Origin: an uncultured SAR116 cluster alpha proteobacterium
GTDB taxonomy: Bacteria; Pseudomonadota; Alphaproteobacteria; Puniceispirillales; Puniceispirillaceae
Assembly: GCA_902523435.1 (NCBI GenBank)
Contig: CABYZM010000004.1
Coordinates: forward strand, 27,055 to 91,054
Direction of reading: 5' to 3'
DNA: 64,000 bases
Below the pieces are notes generated by a model. That model did no database searches. It was not told the origin of the DNA and saw only the letters and a list, made by a program, of their open reading frames with translations. Positions 1-8,859 of this stretch are shown piece by piece. Position numbers and translations under genes: made by a program. Positions within the stretch are counted from its first letter, which is position 1, and every line of letters begins with the position of its first letter.

Positions 1-807
1 ACCAAGCGGCTCAACCACAATGGCGTCAATAACGCCAAGTTGCTTCATATCCTGTGCGGTTAGCCGTAAAGCTTCTGCCGCAATCTGTGCCTTTTCAGAA
101 CTGCGCCACAAAATAGATGCACAGCCTTCAGGAGAGATGACAGAATAGACAGCATGTTCAAACATCACCACTCGGTTGCCAGTGGCAAGCGCAATAGCAC
201 CACCTGATCCACCCTCACCCACAATGGCTGAAATCAGGGGTGTTTTCAGATTCAGGCAGGCCTGAATAGACCGTGCAATTGCTTCTGCCTGACCGCGTTC
301 TTCTGCGCCACGTCCAGGATAAGCTCCAGCTGTATCAACAAAACTTAGCACAGGCAGGTTAAAATTATTGGCCAATTCCATCAATCGGATCGCCTTGCGA
401 TATCCTTCAGGTCGAACCATGCCAAAATTCCTTTTAATCCGCTGTTCTGTAGTGCTGCCCTTTTCAGTGCCCATCACCACAACCGGCTGCCCTTGAAACC
501 GCGCCAGGCCGCCAATGATGGCATAATCCTCAGCATAGTTACGATCCCCTGAAAGCGGAGTAAAATCTGTGAACATATGCGCAATGATCTGAACCAATTT
601 AGGGCGTTCAGGATGACGGGCAACCTGAACCTTTTCCCATGGTCCCAGCTTTTTATAAGTCTGGGACAGTTCTTTATCAATGCGCGATTGAAGCTTACCA
701 ATTTCATCTGCAATATTCAGCCCGCTGTCCCCACCCAGATGGCGCAATTCTTCAATCTTACCTTCCAGAGCGGCAATTGGCTTTTCAAAATCAAGAAAGT
801 GGTGCAT
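1..807 (-). CDS. accA: Acetyl-CoA carboxylase carboxyltransferase subunit alpha (partial, C-terminus outside window)
   Basis: Alpha subunit of the carboxyltransferase half of acetyl-CoA carboxylase. With AccD it moves CO2 from carboxybiotin to acetyl-CoA, giving malonyl-CoA for fatty acid synthesis. The reading frame opens at 807 ([15 protein letters not shown]) and stays open to base 1, giving 269 codons of a family usually near 320. I see RHPERP near residue 64, [16 protein letters not shown] near 158 and the glycine-rich GEGGSGGA near 198, all typical of AccA. It lies 52 bases downstream of the XerD-type gene on the same strand. The missing end is only the window boundary. Confidence 0.96.
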   Translation of the reverse strand, partial: MHHFLDFEKPIAALEGKIEELRHLGGDSGLNIADEIGKLQSRIDKELSQTYKKLGPWEKVQVARHPERPKLVQIIAHMFTDFTPLSGDRNYAEDYAIIGGLARFQGQPVVVMGTEKGSTTEQRIKRNFGMVRPEGYRKAIRLMELANNFNLPVLSFVDTAGAYPGRGAEERGQAEAIARSIQACLNLKTPLISAIVGEGGSGGAIALATGNRVVMFEHAVYSVISPEGCASILWRSSEKAQIAAEALRLTAQDMKQLGVIDAIVVEPLG

Positions 808-859
808 TCAATCCATCCGATGTTTATCAGAAAAATAACTGGAGCTTACCTAGGTTGTT

Positions 860-1813
860 TTACTTGTTTTTCTGCTCTGCTGCAAGCGGGTGCGCGCCGG
901 TGACTAGCTGGTAAAGGCGATCAGAGCGGGTGGTTGTGTAGATTTGTGTAGTAGCGATATCCGCATGACCAAGTAATGTCTGCAAACTGCGCAAATCTGC
1001 CCCATTATTCAACATATGCGTGGCAAAAGAATGCCGCAGCACATGCGGACTGACCCTATCCGCGCGCAAGCCGGCGTGGGCGGCCATTTGTTTCAGCAAA
1101 ACACTGAATTTCTGGCGGGTAAGTTCTGATTTTGCATCAGCGAGAAGCTGATCCGAATGGGTCACAGGGCCATCCGCGTCACGGTGCGCCAGCCAAAGCC
1201 TCGCCACCTCAACAGATACAGCTGTCAAAGGGGACAGCCGTTCACGCCCTCCCTTGCCTTTAATAACCAGCATCTGTTTGTCTCCGGCCATGTCCTGAAC
1301 ACGCAAAGCCAGTAATTCTGAAATCCTCAGACCGCCAGCATATAAAAGCTCCAACCCAGCCCGCATTTGCAGGGCTTGTGTCTCTGGAAGATGCGCGCTG
1401 GCCTCTATCAAGGTTATAACCTCATCCTCCGACAGGCTTTTTGGCAGGCTCTGCGGCAGCTTCGGGCTGTCAAGGAACTGAGATGGGTTATCTGTACGAT
1501 GATTTTCCGCAACCATCCAACTCATAAAATGACGCAGAGTAGACAGGCGCCGGGCAATTGTGCGGGCGGTCAGGCCCTGCTTATACCAAAGTTGAAGCTC
1601 CTTACGCAGATCATTTGCAGACGCAGTTTGCAATCCCCCCGCAGCTGTATCTGATGACAGATTTGCGAGGCCGGTTGCCACAACGTAAAGATCGCTATGG
1701 TAGGCGGACAATGTATGCTTTGAAACCGCTTTTTCAGCAGCAATGGTCTGCAGAAACCGGTCAATCAGCCCAGTATCATTCCGCACCGCCGATATCTGAC
1801 CCTGCTCCTCCAT
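860..1813 (-). CDS. xerD: Tyrosine recombinase, XerD type
   Basis: Site-specific tyrosine recombinase of the XerC/XerD family, which resolves chromosome dimers at dif during FtsK-driven segregation. The 317 residues have an N-terminal SAM-like core-binding domain (about 15-105) and a C-terminal catalytic domain. The full catalytic set is visible: R163 (GGLRISELLAL), K187 (IKGKGGRERL), H257 and R260 (HVLRHSFATHML), H283 (LLGHADIATTQ) and nucleophile Y292 (IYT). The length fits a housekeeping Xer protein rather than a phage integrase, and the neighbours are core genes. XerD is favoured over XerC because it sits directly upstream of accA, a common alphaproteobacterial arrangement; sequence alone does not settle the paralogue. 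Confidence 0.88.
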   Translation of the reverse strand: MEEQGQISAVRNDTGLIDRFLQTIAAEKAVSKHTLSAYHSDLYVVATGLANLSSDTAAGGLQTASANDLRKELQLWYKQGLTARTIARRLSTLRHFMSWMVAENHRTDNPSQFLDSPKLPQSLPKSLSEDEVITLIEASAHLPETQALQMRAGLELLYAGGLRISELLALRVQDMAGDKQMLVIKGKGGRERLSPLTAVSVEVARLWLAHRDADGPVTHSDQLLADAKSELTRQKFSVLLKQMAAHAGLRADRVSPHVLRHSFATHMLNNGADLRSLQTLLGHADIATTQIYTTTRSDRLYQLVTGAHPLAAEQKNK

Positions 1814-1820
1814 TTTTACC

Positions 1821-3773
1821 TCAACCTGAATTGCTGGTGAAATTGGATCTTAAAAGAGACGAGATCATAAGCTCATGTGCCAATGCAGAAGCTGTACTAT
1901 CAAGACCCACCTGCTGCAATGCAGCAATGACCCGCGAACCATCGGAAGGCGCGACCCAGCCCAGATGCACAGGCTGGACAAGGCTTGCAGCGATTAGGCC
2001 TACCTCGCCAACTCGTCCAGCTTCAGCTGCCTGTTCAAGCGCCAAGAGGCCGAAGGCAGACAGACGATGATATGGTGCAGGCCAGTCACTAAAGCCATCT
2101 GCACCCTCTGATGAGTTAGTCAGACGGGCCACCCAATCAAATGACGGGGTTGAAATACCAATCGCGTCTAAAATCGGCAAAAGCGACCAGCAGTCTAGCC
2201 TCATCATAACGTCAGCATCCCATGCCATATTGTCTGTAAGTTGCAAGACGGTCTGAATGTCATAAGCTTTCTGAGATGCTGCATCCAGCATAACGGGCAG
2301 GGGCTGGGATGGATCTGCCAAGGCCAGGATAACCGCATAATCAGAAGCAAGCTGTTCTGACAACGTCGCTGCTTCTGTCATCTCCAAACGTTGACGGATC
2401 AGGCTGGCATATAAATCTATAAGCAAATCAATTCGGCCGGCCTGAGTTTCTCGCCTGAGGGCCTCCACAATCAGCATATCTGTATCCTCGCCCTGGCGTG
2501 TGGCCAGTCCAACCCACAAATATGCTGAGTTCAGGCCATGCCCGCGCAGATGAGCCTTCCCCTCTGCATTTTGATTGCGCAGACTAGCTAAAGCGGCTTC
2601 AGCCGGAACAGGTGCAGTCAGCAAGGACCGCCAGATTTGTTCTGTCTCTCCGGCTGTCTGCACATTTCTGTCCAGCATCTGATAACTGGTGTTCAATGCA
2701 GCATCAGGGGCAAGATAGCGAAAACTGGCGGCCGCCTGTATCATAGATGGAGGAAGATTTTCAAAAGCATCAGCTGAAATCTGTTCATGTGCGGCATCCA
2801 TAAGAACAAGATGCAGCAAGGATAAGTCATCAAGGTCTAAAGATAACGTGGCCGCCCGACCCAGCAGTTTATCTACCAGCTGGAAAAAATTATCATCCTG
2901 CTCACCACTTGCCCGCAGAATATCTGCTGCGAAACTGGCTGCACCCAACTGACCGTCGAGCAAGGCACAGATGATCCTGGCCTTGTGCCAGAACGCATCC
3001 AAAGTCTGAAGCGCAAACTGTTCAGCATCACTGCAGGCCGCTTTATCAGCACGGCGGACCATATCATATTCAATCTGCCATCTCTTCCACTCAGACCATT
3101 CTTCATCCAAAGGCAAGAGCCGAACAATCTGCGATAATTTATCTGATTGACCAGAACGCGCCAGCCAGTCCAGCCTAGCCTCAACAAGCTGTTCAGCCAA
3201 ATTCCCTGCATTCTTTGGAGGTACAGCTGTTTGAACTGTAATTGCGGAAGTTAGAGCCAACAGCGCCGCTGAACTGCCTCTTGCAGGTGTCGCTTTCAGC
3301 AGCGCCAATGCCTGTTCGGCATCAGAGTTTGACCATATCAGAGAATTTATGACTGTATCTACCGATGTAATTTGGTTCAAGCCAATTGATGCCAGCCCAA
3401 CTTTTGAAATAGAACGCCTGCCAACCCGGCCAGCAGCAACTGATGTCTGAGAGGCTTCCTTACCCCCAGCTGGCGCTTTTGCATCTGTCTGCCCACCACT
3501 GAGCTCACTGTCTGCAGTGGCCTGCAATGAAGCATTCAGATCGCCAACAAACTGGGTTTCATCTGGCCGTGACTTATCTGTTTCTGAGGAGTTAAAATTG
3601 GCTAGATCTGTTAGGCTAACAGGACCCTGCGCCAGCTCGCTTTCCTGCTCCGCAGCCAGCTGTGAAGCTCCAAATAGTGGGGGCAGAAAGATGCAAATCA
3701 ACAAAAAGCAAGCTCTAGCCACAATTAACTGACGAAGAGCGGGTCTGAGCAGATTAATTTTCAAGACGTTCAT
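1821..3773 (-). CDS. Secreted alanine/leucine-rich protein of unknown function (650 aa)
   Basis: I do not recognise a named family. An N-terminal signal peptide is likely: basic residues are followed by a hydrophobic stretch (ACFLLICIFLPPLFGA, about residues 21-36) and an ASQLAAEQ cleavage region. Residues about 40-115 are polar and low in complexity (many S, T, D, E, Q). The rest is rich in Ala, Leu and Asp and looks helical, which would suit a solenoid or TPR-like periplasmic scaffold, though I cannot mark repeats with confidence. The start at 3773 overlaps the end of a 45-codon ORF by 20 bases, so the two are probably translationally coupled. XerD follows 8 bases downstream, so all may share a transcript. 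Confidence 0.8.
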   Translation of the reverse strand: MNVLKINLLRPALRQLIVARACFLLICIFLPPLFGASQLAAEQESELAQGPVSLTDLANFNSSETDKSRPDETQFVGDLNASLQATADSELSGGQTDAKAPAGGKEASQTSVAAGRVGRRSISKVGLASIGLNQITSVDTVINSLIWSNSDAEQALALLKATPARGSSAALLALTSAITVQTAVPPKNAGNLAEQLVEARLDWLARSGQSDKLSQIVRLLPLDEEWSEWKRWQIEYDMVRRADKAACSDAEQFALQTLDAFWHKARIICALLDGQLGAASFAADILRASGEQDDNFFQLVDKLLGRAATLSLDLDDLSLLHLVLMDAAHEQISADAFENLPPSMIQAAASFRYLAPDAALNTSYQMLDRNVQTAGETEQIWRSLLTAPVPAEAALASLRNQNAEGKAHLRGHGLNSAYLWVGLATRQGEDTDMLIVEALRRETQAGRIDLLIDLYASLIRQRLEMTEAATLSEQLASDYAVILALADPSQPLPVMLDAASQKAYDIQTVLQLTDNMAWDADVMMRLDCWSLLPILDAIGISTPSFDWVARLTNSSEGADGFSDWPAPYHRLSAFGLLALEQAAEAGRVGEVGLIAASLVQPVHLGWVAPSDGSRVIAALQQVGLDSTASALAHELMISSLLRSNFTSNSG

Positions 3774-3891
3774 CCGGGATAATCTTTGAAACCGTCTTGA
3801 CCGGAGCCGGAATTTGCCAGGTAGATAGAAAGGTCAACCCGCCAAAACCACACACCAGAACAAGAATTAAAAACAGGCGCATACCAGTCAT
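3754..3891 (-). CDS. Small single-pass membrane peptide (45 aa), unknown function
   Basis: A short ORF immediately upstream of, and overlapping by 20 bases, the 650-residue secreted protein. The translation starts MTGMRLFLILVLVCGFGG, with a hydrophobic helix at about residues 5-23, and ends with a polar tail containing IPAPVKTVSKIIPDERL. An internal Met at residue 4 could be the real start. The layout (tiny membrane anchor or leader coupled to a large secreted protein) suggests a co-expressed pair. No function can be assigned. It was judged real from its position, the overlap and the coherent membrane-plus-tail design. Confidence 0.6.
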   Translation of the reverse strand: MTGMRLFLILVLVCGFGGLTFLSTWQIPAPVKTVSKIIPDERLEN

Positions 3892-4148
3892 ATCATATGT
3901 CCTTCATCTGCATCACTACAATGTCTATATCAGAATTTTTGTTCAATAATATATCCAGCGTAACCATAATAACTTAAAATTGACATACGGAAACATTATG
4001 GCAGTGATGAGGCAATGTGAAAAGTCGTAACATGCTTTTTAACCACTATGCAGTGGTGACTTAACTTGCAGACCAAGCTAGACTTTAGCCAGATTAGACT
4101 TTAAATAGCGATCAAGAAAAAATAAGCAAAATCATACCAAGAGCGCAG

Positions 4149-4763
4149 ATGTTAACTTTCACACCTGAACAGCGCCGCCGGTTCGCAGCAGATATTGATG
4201 GCGAATACCAACCAAAAACAAAAAAACCCATTGTTCTTGTTGGACTAATGGGCTCAGGAAAAACCGCACTTGGCAAACGTCTTGCTGTTGCCTTAGGCCT
4301 GTCATTCGTAGACAGCGACACAATTATTGAGAAAAAATCTGGGCTACTTATCCGCAATATTTTTGAGATCAGCGGGGAGGCAAAGTTTAGAGAAATGGAG
4401 CACAAAACCATTTTAAGTAATCTAAAAAGCTCGCCGGTCATTTTGTCAACGGGCGGTGGTGCGTTTTGCAATCCCAAAACACGGGCGGCCATAAAAACCC
4501 ACGCAATCAGCGTATGGCTAGATGCAAAACCAACAGACCTCCTGCACCGTATTGGCAACACATCATCACGGCCTTTATTGAATGCGGGCGACCCTTTACA
4601 AATTCTGAGTGATTTGCGCCAACAGCGTATGGCTGATTATCAGCAGGCAGAACTTCATGTCAAAACTGGGCGGCATTCCCTCCGCCTGTCGATGAAAAAA
4701 ATACTCAATATCCTTGAGCAGAACAGCTATATTGAAGCTGTGTCAGACAAAAATGACAAATAA
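4149..4763 (+). CDS. aroK: Shikimate kinase
   Basis: Phosphorylates shikimate at the 3-hydroxyl with ATP in the shikimate pathway, in the cytoplasm. The 204 residues carry a Walker A motif GLMGSGKT (32-39), the shikimate-binding DSD (55-57), the conserved R81 in KFREMEH, and the substrate loop STGGGAF (about 100-106). A short N-terminal extension of about 25 residues precedes the P-loop region, as is common in alphaproteobacterial AroK. It is followed 27 bases later by aroB, the usual aroKB operon. The upstream 257-base region has a TTGACA-like box at 3980-3985 but no clear matching -10 element. Confidence 0.95.
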   Translation: MLTFTPEQRRRFAADIDGEYQPKTKKPIVLVGLMGSGKTALGKRLAVALGLSFVDSDTIIEKKSGLLIRNIFEISGEAKFREMEHKTILSNLKSSPVILSTGGGAFCNPKTRAAIKTHAISVWLDAKPTDLLHRIGNTSSRPLLNAGDPLQILSDLRQQRMADYQQAELHVKTGRHSLRLSMKKILNILEQNSYIEAVSDKNDK

Positions 4764-4790
4764 ATTACCGGCATATGAGGCCTCAAAAAT

Positions 4791-5900
4791 ATGACCACCA
4801 CCTCATCGCGCGTCCATGTCGCTCTGGCTAAAAACAGCTATGATATTCACATCGGCCATGATCTATTCACTGCTGCGGCAGATGATTTGTCTACTCTGCT
4901 GGCAGAAAAACAGGTTGTAATCATCACAGATGCGAACATCGCACCGCTTCATCTTCAGGCCACCGAAAAGGCATTGGCTGAATTTGCCCGCCAAACTGTC
5001 AGCTTTATTCTGCCAGCTGGCGAAGCCAGTAAGTCATTCGGCACGTATGAGCAGCTCGTAAATGATATTCTGGGGCTTCCTATTGACAGGCAAACGGTTT
5101 TGGTGGCCCTTGGCGGTGGTGTAATTGGTGATCTGGCTGGTTTTGCTGCCGCCAGCCTTTTGCGAGGCCTTGATTTCATCCAAATTCCTACCAGCCTTCT
5201 AGCTCAGGTGGACAGTTCTGTCGGCGGCAAGACAGGGATTAACACAGCTGCAGGAAAAAATCTGGTTGGGGCGTTTCATCAGCCTCGGCTGGTTCTTGCA
5301 GACATCAGTATGCTGGCCAGCCTGCCCGCAAGAGAATTAAAGGCAGGTTACGCAGAGGTGGTAAAATATGGCCTTTTGGGCGATGCTGCATTTTTCGAGT
5401 GGCTGGAGGTTAACGGGCGTGGCGTAATCAGCGGTGATACTGACGTTCAGGCGGAGGTTGTGCGGCGATCCTGTCAGATTAAAGCTGATATTGTTGCTGC
5501 TGATGAATATGAGGCTGGCCGGCGAGCCTTGTTGAATCTTGGCCATACCTTTGCGCATGCGTTTGAGGCTGTCGCCGGTTATGATGGCCGGCTGTTGCAT
5601 GGTGAGGCTGTCAGTGCGGGCCTAGTCTGCGCATTTGCATTTTCCCGGCAGCTTGGCTTATGTTCAGGACAGGATGTGATGCGCGTGTCCGCCCATCTGC
5701 AGAACATGGAGATGCCTGCACAAAATGACCAGCTAGCCGCCGGGCAGGCAGAACCGAAGGTTTTGATTGAGCACATGCGTAAAGATAAAAAGACCCGGCA
5801 GGGCAAGCTGACCTTCATTCTCGCCCGGCAAATAGGTGAGGCTTTTGTTGCCGGGGACATTGATGAGGCTGAGCTGAACAGATTTTTGGAGACGCTATGA
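4791..5900 (+). CDS. aroB: 3-dehydroquinate synthase
   Basis: Second enzyme of the shikimate pathway. It uses NAD+ and a divalent metal to convert DAHP to 3-dehydroquinate. At 369 residues it has normal length. Family motifs are clear: the nucleotide-binding ALGGGVIGDLAGFAA, QIPTSLLAQVDSSVGGKTG, and the metal ligands in the Glu of VAADEYEAGRRALLN, the His of LGHTFAHAFE and the His of LLHGEAVSAGL. It follows aroK by 27 bases, and its TGA overlaps the ATG of the next gene (ATGA at 5897-5900), so all three are probably co-translated. Confidence 0.96.
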   Translation: MTTTSSRVHVALAKNSYDIHIGHDLFTAAADDLSTLLAEKQVVIITDANIAPLHLQATEKALAEFARQTVSFILPAGEASKSFGTYEQLVNDILGLPIDRQTVLVALGGGVIGDLAGFAAASLLRGLDFIQIPTSLLAQVDSSVGGKTGINTAAGKNLVGAFHQPRLVLADISMLASLPARELKAGYAEVVKYGLLGDAAFFEWLEVNGRGVISGDTDVQAEVVRRSCQIKADIVAADEYEAGRRALLNLGHTFAHAFEAVAGYDGRLLHGEAVSAGLVCAFAFSRQLGLCSGQDVMRVSAHLQNMEMPAQNDQLAAGQAEPKVLIEHMRKDKKTRQGKLTFILARQIGEAFVAGDIDEAELNRFLETL

Positions 5901-7171
5901 GTATCGCGCTTTCAACAGCAATACTCTTGTTGATCATTTTATTGCTTATCATGATATCAGCGTTTTTTTCCAGTGCTGAAACTGCCTTGACGGCGGCTTC
6001 AGAAGCACGAATAAGGCAATTGGCAAAAACAAAGGCCAACCGTCAGGCAATGCGTGTCGAGAAGTTGCGCAAAAACAAAGAAGAGCTGATCAGTACAATT
6101 CTTGTGGGTAATAATCTGGTCAATATCCTGGCCTCAGCTCTAGCAACATCAGCTGCTATTTCGCTGACGGGTGATGGTGGCGTCGCGCTGGCCACATTGG
6201 TCATGACAGTAATTATTGTCCTGTTTGCTGAAGTTCTTCCAAAAAGCTATGCTTTTAATAACGCAGACAGATTTTCCCTGAAAATCGCACTGATTGTGCA
6301 GATCATTGTTTGGGCTCTGAAACCTGTGACCTGGAGCCTGCGGGTGATTGTCATCCGCCTACTGCGCAATAAAAGCGAAGAGGGCACTTCACGCGAAGAT
6401 GAATTACGTGGACTGATTGATCTACATAGCGAGGATACAGATGAAGATGGAAGAGAGACAGGAGCCATGCTGTCCTCTGTTCTCGATCTAGGTGAGCTAA
6501 CAGTGGAGGAGATCATGACACACAGGGCGTCAGTATCTTCAGTTGATGCGCATGATGACCCAGAAGAAATATTGCGTTTTGTGCTGCGCTCACCGCATAC
6601 TCGGCATCCGGTGTATTCCGGCAAGCCTGAAAATATTACAGGAGTTCTGCATGTTAAGGCCCTGCTGCGAGCTATTGAAGAGAATGCTGATCGCGATTTA
6701 AGTGGGCTGAACATTAAGGATATTGCAACTGAACCTTTCTTTGTGCCAGAAACCACACCGTTATTTGCCCAGCTTCAGGCCTTTCGGGCACGGCGTGAGC
6801 ATTTTGCAGTGGTGATAGATGAATATGGAGACCTGCGTGGAATAGTGACGCTTGAAGATATCTTAGAGGAGATTGTTGGGGATATTGATGATGAAACGGA
6901 TATTGATCTGCCTGATGTTAAACCGCAGCCAGATGGTTCATATATTGCTGAGGGCACAGTCACTTTGCGTGATTTGAATCGTCTACTGGCTTTAGAACTC
7001 CCCGATGATGAGGCCTCTACATTAGCGGGGCTTATTATTTACGAAAGCCAACATATCCCCTCTGTCGGACAGGAGTTCAAGTTTCATGATATACGCTTTA
7101 AAATCATTGCCCGCCAAAACAATCAGATCACTTCGATTAGATTATGGCTGCCTGCCAACAAACAGCTATGA
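5897..7171 (+). CDS. CNNM/CorC-type membrane protein (DUF21, CBS pair, CorC domain)
   Basis: Membrane protein of the HlyC/CorC/TlyC family, linked in various bacteria to magnesium or cobalt efflux; the old name hemolysin is misleading. Of 424 residues, about 1-150 form the DUF21 membrane domain, beginning with a hydrophobic helix and the family signature FFSSAETALTAAS. Residues about 205-325 form two CBS domains (EEIMTHRASVSSVDA; FAVVIDEYGDLRGIVTLEDI). The last 80 residues are the CorC_HlyC domain. Its start overlaps the aroB stop. Coupling to aroKB recurs in alphaproteobacteria, but a functional link to aromatic synthesis is not evident. Confidence 0.9.
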   Translation: MSIALSTAILLLIILLLIMISAFFSSAETALTAASEARIRQLAKTKANRQAMRVEKLRKNKEELISTILVGNNLVNILASALATSAAISLTGDGGVALATLVMTVIIVLFAEVLPKSYAFNNADRFSLKIALIVQIIVWALKPVTWSLRVIVIRLLRNKSEEGTSREDELRGLIDLHSEDTDEDGRETGAMLSSVLDLGELTVEEIMTHRASVSSVDAHDDPEEILRFVLRSPHTRHPVYSGKPENITGVLHVKALLRAIEENADRDLSGLNIKDIATEPFFVPETTPLFAQLQAFRARREHFAVVIDEYGDLRGIVTLEDILEEIVGDIDDETDIDLPDVKPQPDGSYIAEGTVTLRDLNRLLALELPDDEASTLAGLIIYESQHIPSVGQEFKFHDIRFKIIARQNNQITSIRLWLPANKQL

Positions 7172-7187
7172 ATGTAAAGGATAACAT

Positions 7188-7733
7188 ATGAAGACTCAGC
7201 ATCTCTCCCCGCCTGCTGAACGTGAAGACAGACATAACCGCCAAGTAAGCTGTCACGGTTATGCCCGTAAAGACGGGTTGCTAGATATCGAAGGTGAGCT
7301 GATTGACACAAAGGCCTATGACTTTCCATCCTCTACCCATGGCATCATCACATCAGGCACGCCCGTTCACCATATGCAGGTCAGAATTACAATTGATTTT
7401 GAGATGGTGATCCAGCATGCCGAAGCTGTGACGGTAAATGGTCCTTATGCGATCTGCCCAAAGGGAGCGGAAAACATCATTGGCCTGATTGGCCTTAAAA
7501 TCGGGCCTGGCTGGAAGCGAAAAGTTCAGGCTGCCATCGGCGGGCCAAAGGGCTGTACTCATATTACTGAATTGATGGGCCCAATGGCCACAACTGCTTT
7601 CCAGACACTCTATGGCGAAAAGGCCCGGCAGAAACGGGATGCCTTAGGGGCAGATCAGAACCAGCAGCTAAAGACCCCTCTGCCCAGCTTGACTAACAGT
7701 TGTATTGCCTATGCTCAACAGAATGACGAATAA
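7188..7733 (+). CDS. DUF2889 domain protein
   Basis: A 181-residue soluble protein matching the DUF2889 pattern as I know it: HNRQVSCHGYARKDGLLDIEGEL near the start (residues about 17-39), a central VRITIDFEMVIQHAEA, and the conserved GGPKGCTHITELMGPMATTAFQTL (about 120-145), which contains a Cys-Thr-His that could bind metal. Function is not established for the family. It starts with a good ribosome site (AAAGGA about 7 bases before the ATG) 16 bases after the CNNM-type gene, so it is probably the last gene of the aroKB transcript. It converges on the bolA-like gene. Confidence 0.85.
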   Translation: MKTQHLSPPAEREDRHNRQVSCHGYARKDGLLDIEGELIDTKAYDFPSSTHGIITSGTPVHHMQVRITIDFEMVIQHAEAVTVNGPYAICPKGAENIIGLIGLKIGPGWKRKVQAAIGGPKGCTHITELMGPMATTAFQTLYGEKARQKRDALGADQNQQLKTPLPSLTNSCIAYAQQNDE

Positions 7734-7759
7734 ACCACACATTCACGAGCTGGATAGCC

Positions 7760-8038
7760 TCAGTCTTTGATGATGGTGATCTGAAGCGCGTGCACCGGAC
7801 CAGCCAGAAAATCAGCCAAACTTGAGGTGATCATCCTGTGCGCAGCCACACGGCTTAACCCTCGCAAGGCAGGCGCAGCAATCTGAAGATTAAAATGGGA
7901 CTGGCCGCCGTCTGGCGCACCCACATGGCCTGCATGCTGCCAGCTGACATCCTCTATTTTCAGTACAGATGGTGATAAGTCAGCTTTCAAGCGCGCCACC
8001 ATTTGATCAGCGATTTTCGTTTCTGAATGTGGCGTCAT
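7760..8038 (-). CDS. BolA family protein
   Basis: A 92-residue protein of the BolA/IbaG fold, small class II-KH-like proteins that work with monothiol glutaredoxins in Fe-S cluster and iron homeostasis or, for BolA itself, in stress and morphology. Family hallmarks seen are the N-terminal helix with KIADQMVARLK, the loop AGHVGAPDGGQSHFNLQI (the His in SHFNL is conserved) and RVAAHRMI near residue 65. I chose ATG 8038 because the longer upstream reading adds unrelated residues and overlaps the divergent J-domain gene. No glutaredoxin is adjacent. Confidence 0.88.
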   Translation of the reverse strand: MTPHSETKIADQMVARLKADLSPSVLKIEDVSWQHAGHVGAPDGGQSHFNLQIAAPALRGLSRVAAHRMITSSLADFLAGPVHALQITIIKD

Positions 8039-8135
8039 CCTTATTATTCCTCTGCAGTCTACTAAGCCTAATAAAAGCATTGTTTTATCGAAGGCTGAGC
8101 TTGTAAAGCCCTCTTTATGACTTATACTGAAACAG

Positions 8136-8720
8136 ATGAGACGGAAACATAAAATTGACATTGATTTTGCCGTTAAAGCTGGTGAGCAAATTATATCTGA
8201 CGCTGGCCTAAATATTTGTATGGCTGAGGGCTGTTTTGATAGAGGCACATATCCCGCACCCAAAAACAGACAGGAATTGCGCAGTCATATCTGGTTTTGC
8301 TTAAATCATATCCGCATGTTCAACAGCCAGTGGAACTATTATGACGGGCTGGAGGGAGAAGCGCTGGAACGTGAGATCAGACGGGCCACCACGTGGGAGC
8401 GGCCTAGCTGGAAATTTGGCACGGGCCCCTCTGCAAAAATAGCCAATTCTGAGCCTTTTGAAGACAAATTTTCATTTTTTGACGAGCCAGAAACAAAAAC
8501 ACATATTGCAGCTCAGAATTTGACAGTAGAAGAAAAGAAAGCCTATGCGCTGCTTGAACTGGAGCCTGGTGCAGATGAAAAGGCCATAAAGCAGCGATAT
8601 AAAGCGCTGGCAAAAGAGCTGCACCCTGATCATAACCAGTCAGACCCAGCTGCGGAAGACAGGCTAAAAGAAATAAATCTTGCTTATGCTGTGTTGCGTA
8701 AAAACATAAAAAGCCTTTGA
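8136..8720 (+). CDS. J-domain (DnaJ-like) protein
   Basis: A 194-residue protein with a C-terminal J-domain (about residues 128-190: AYALLELEPGADEKAIKQRY, then the HPD tripeptide in LHPDHN). The HPD loop is the site that stimulates Hsp70 ATPase activity. The N-terminal 125 residues are specific to an alphaproteobacterial DnaJ-like group. That part has two cysteines (CMAEGC, then CLNH) and a tryptophan-rich HIRMFNSQWNYYDG segment; there is no Gly/Phe or zinc-finger region as in true DnaJ. It is divergent from the bolA-like gene and upstream of cobS, a gene order seen in several alphaproteobacteria. Confidence 0.88.
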   Translation: MRRKHKIDIDFAVKAGEQIISDAGLNICMAEGCFDRGTYPAPKNRQELRSHIWFCLNHIRMFNSQWNYYDGLEGEALEREIRRATTWERPSWKFGTGPSAKIANSEPFEDKFSFFDEPETKTHIAAQNLTVEEKKAYALLELEPGADEKAIKQRYKALAKELHPDHNQSDPAAEDRLKEINLAYAVLRKNIKSL

Positions 8721-8859
8721 CAGCGCCATTAACAAACTATCGCAGGCGCCACTGATGGGGATTTGAAGAGGTGCGAGCACATTCATTTGCCGTTGCATTT
8801 TACCTGTGCGCCTGATAACTGCTAATCTTCAGATTAAGATGAAATTCGGAGTCAAGTTT

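Noticed and set aside
3980..4002. TTGACA box as a firm aroK promoter
   Set aside because: No acceptable -10 element at 16-18 bases; mentioned only in the aroK entry.
8806..8859. GTG start adding 18 residues to cobS
   Set aside because: ATG 8860 has a better ribosome site and gives the usual family N-terminus and length.
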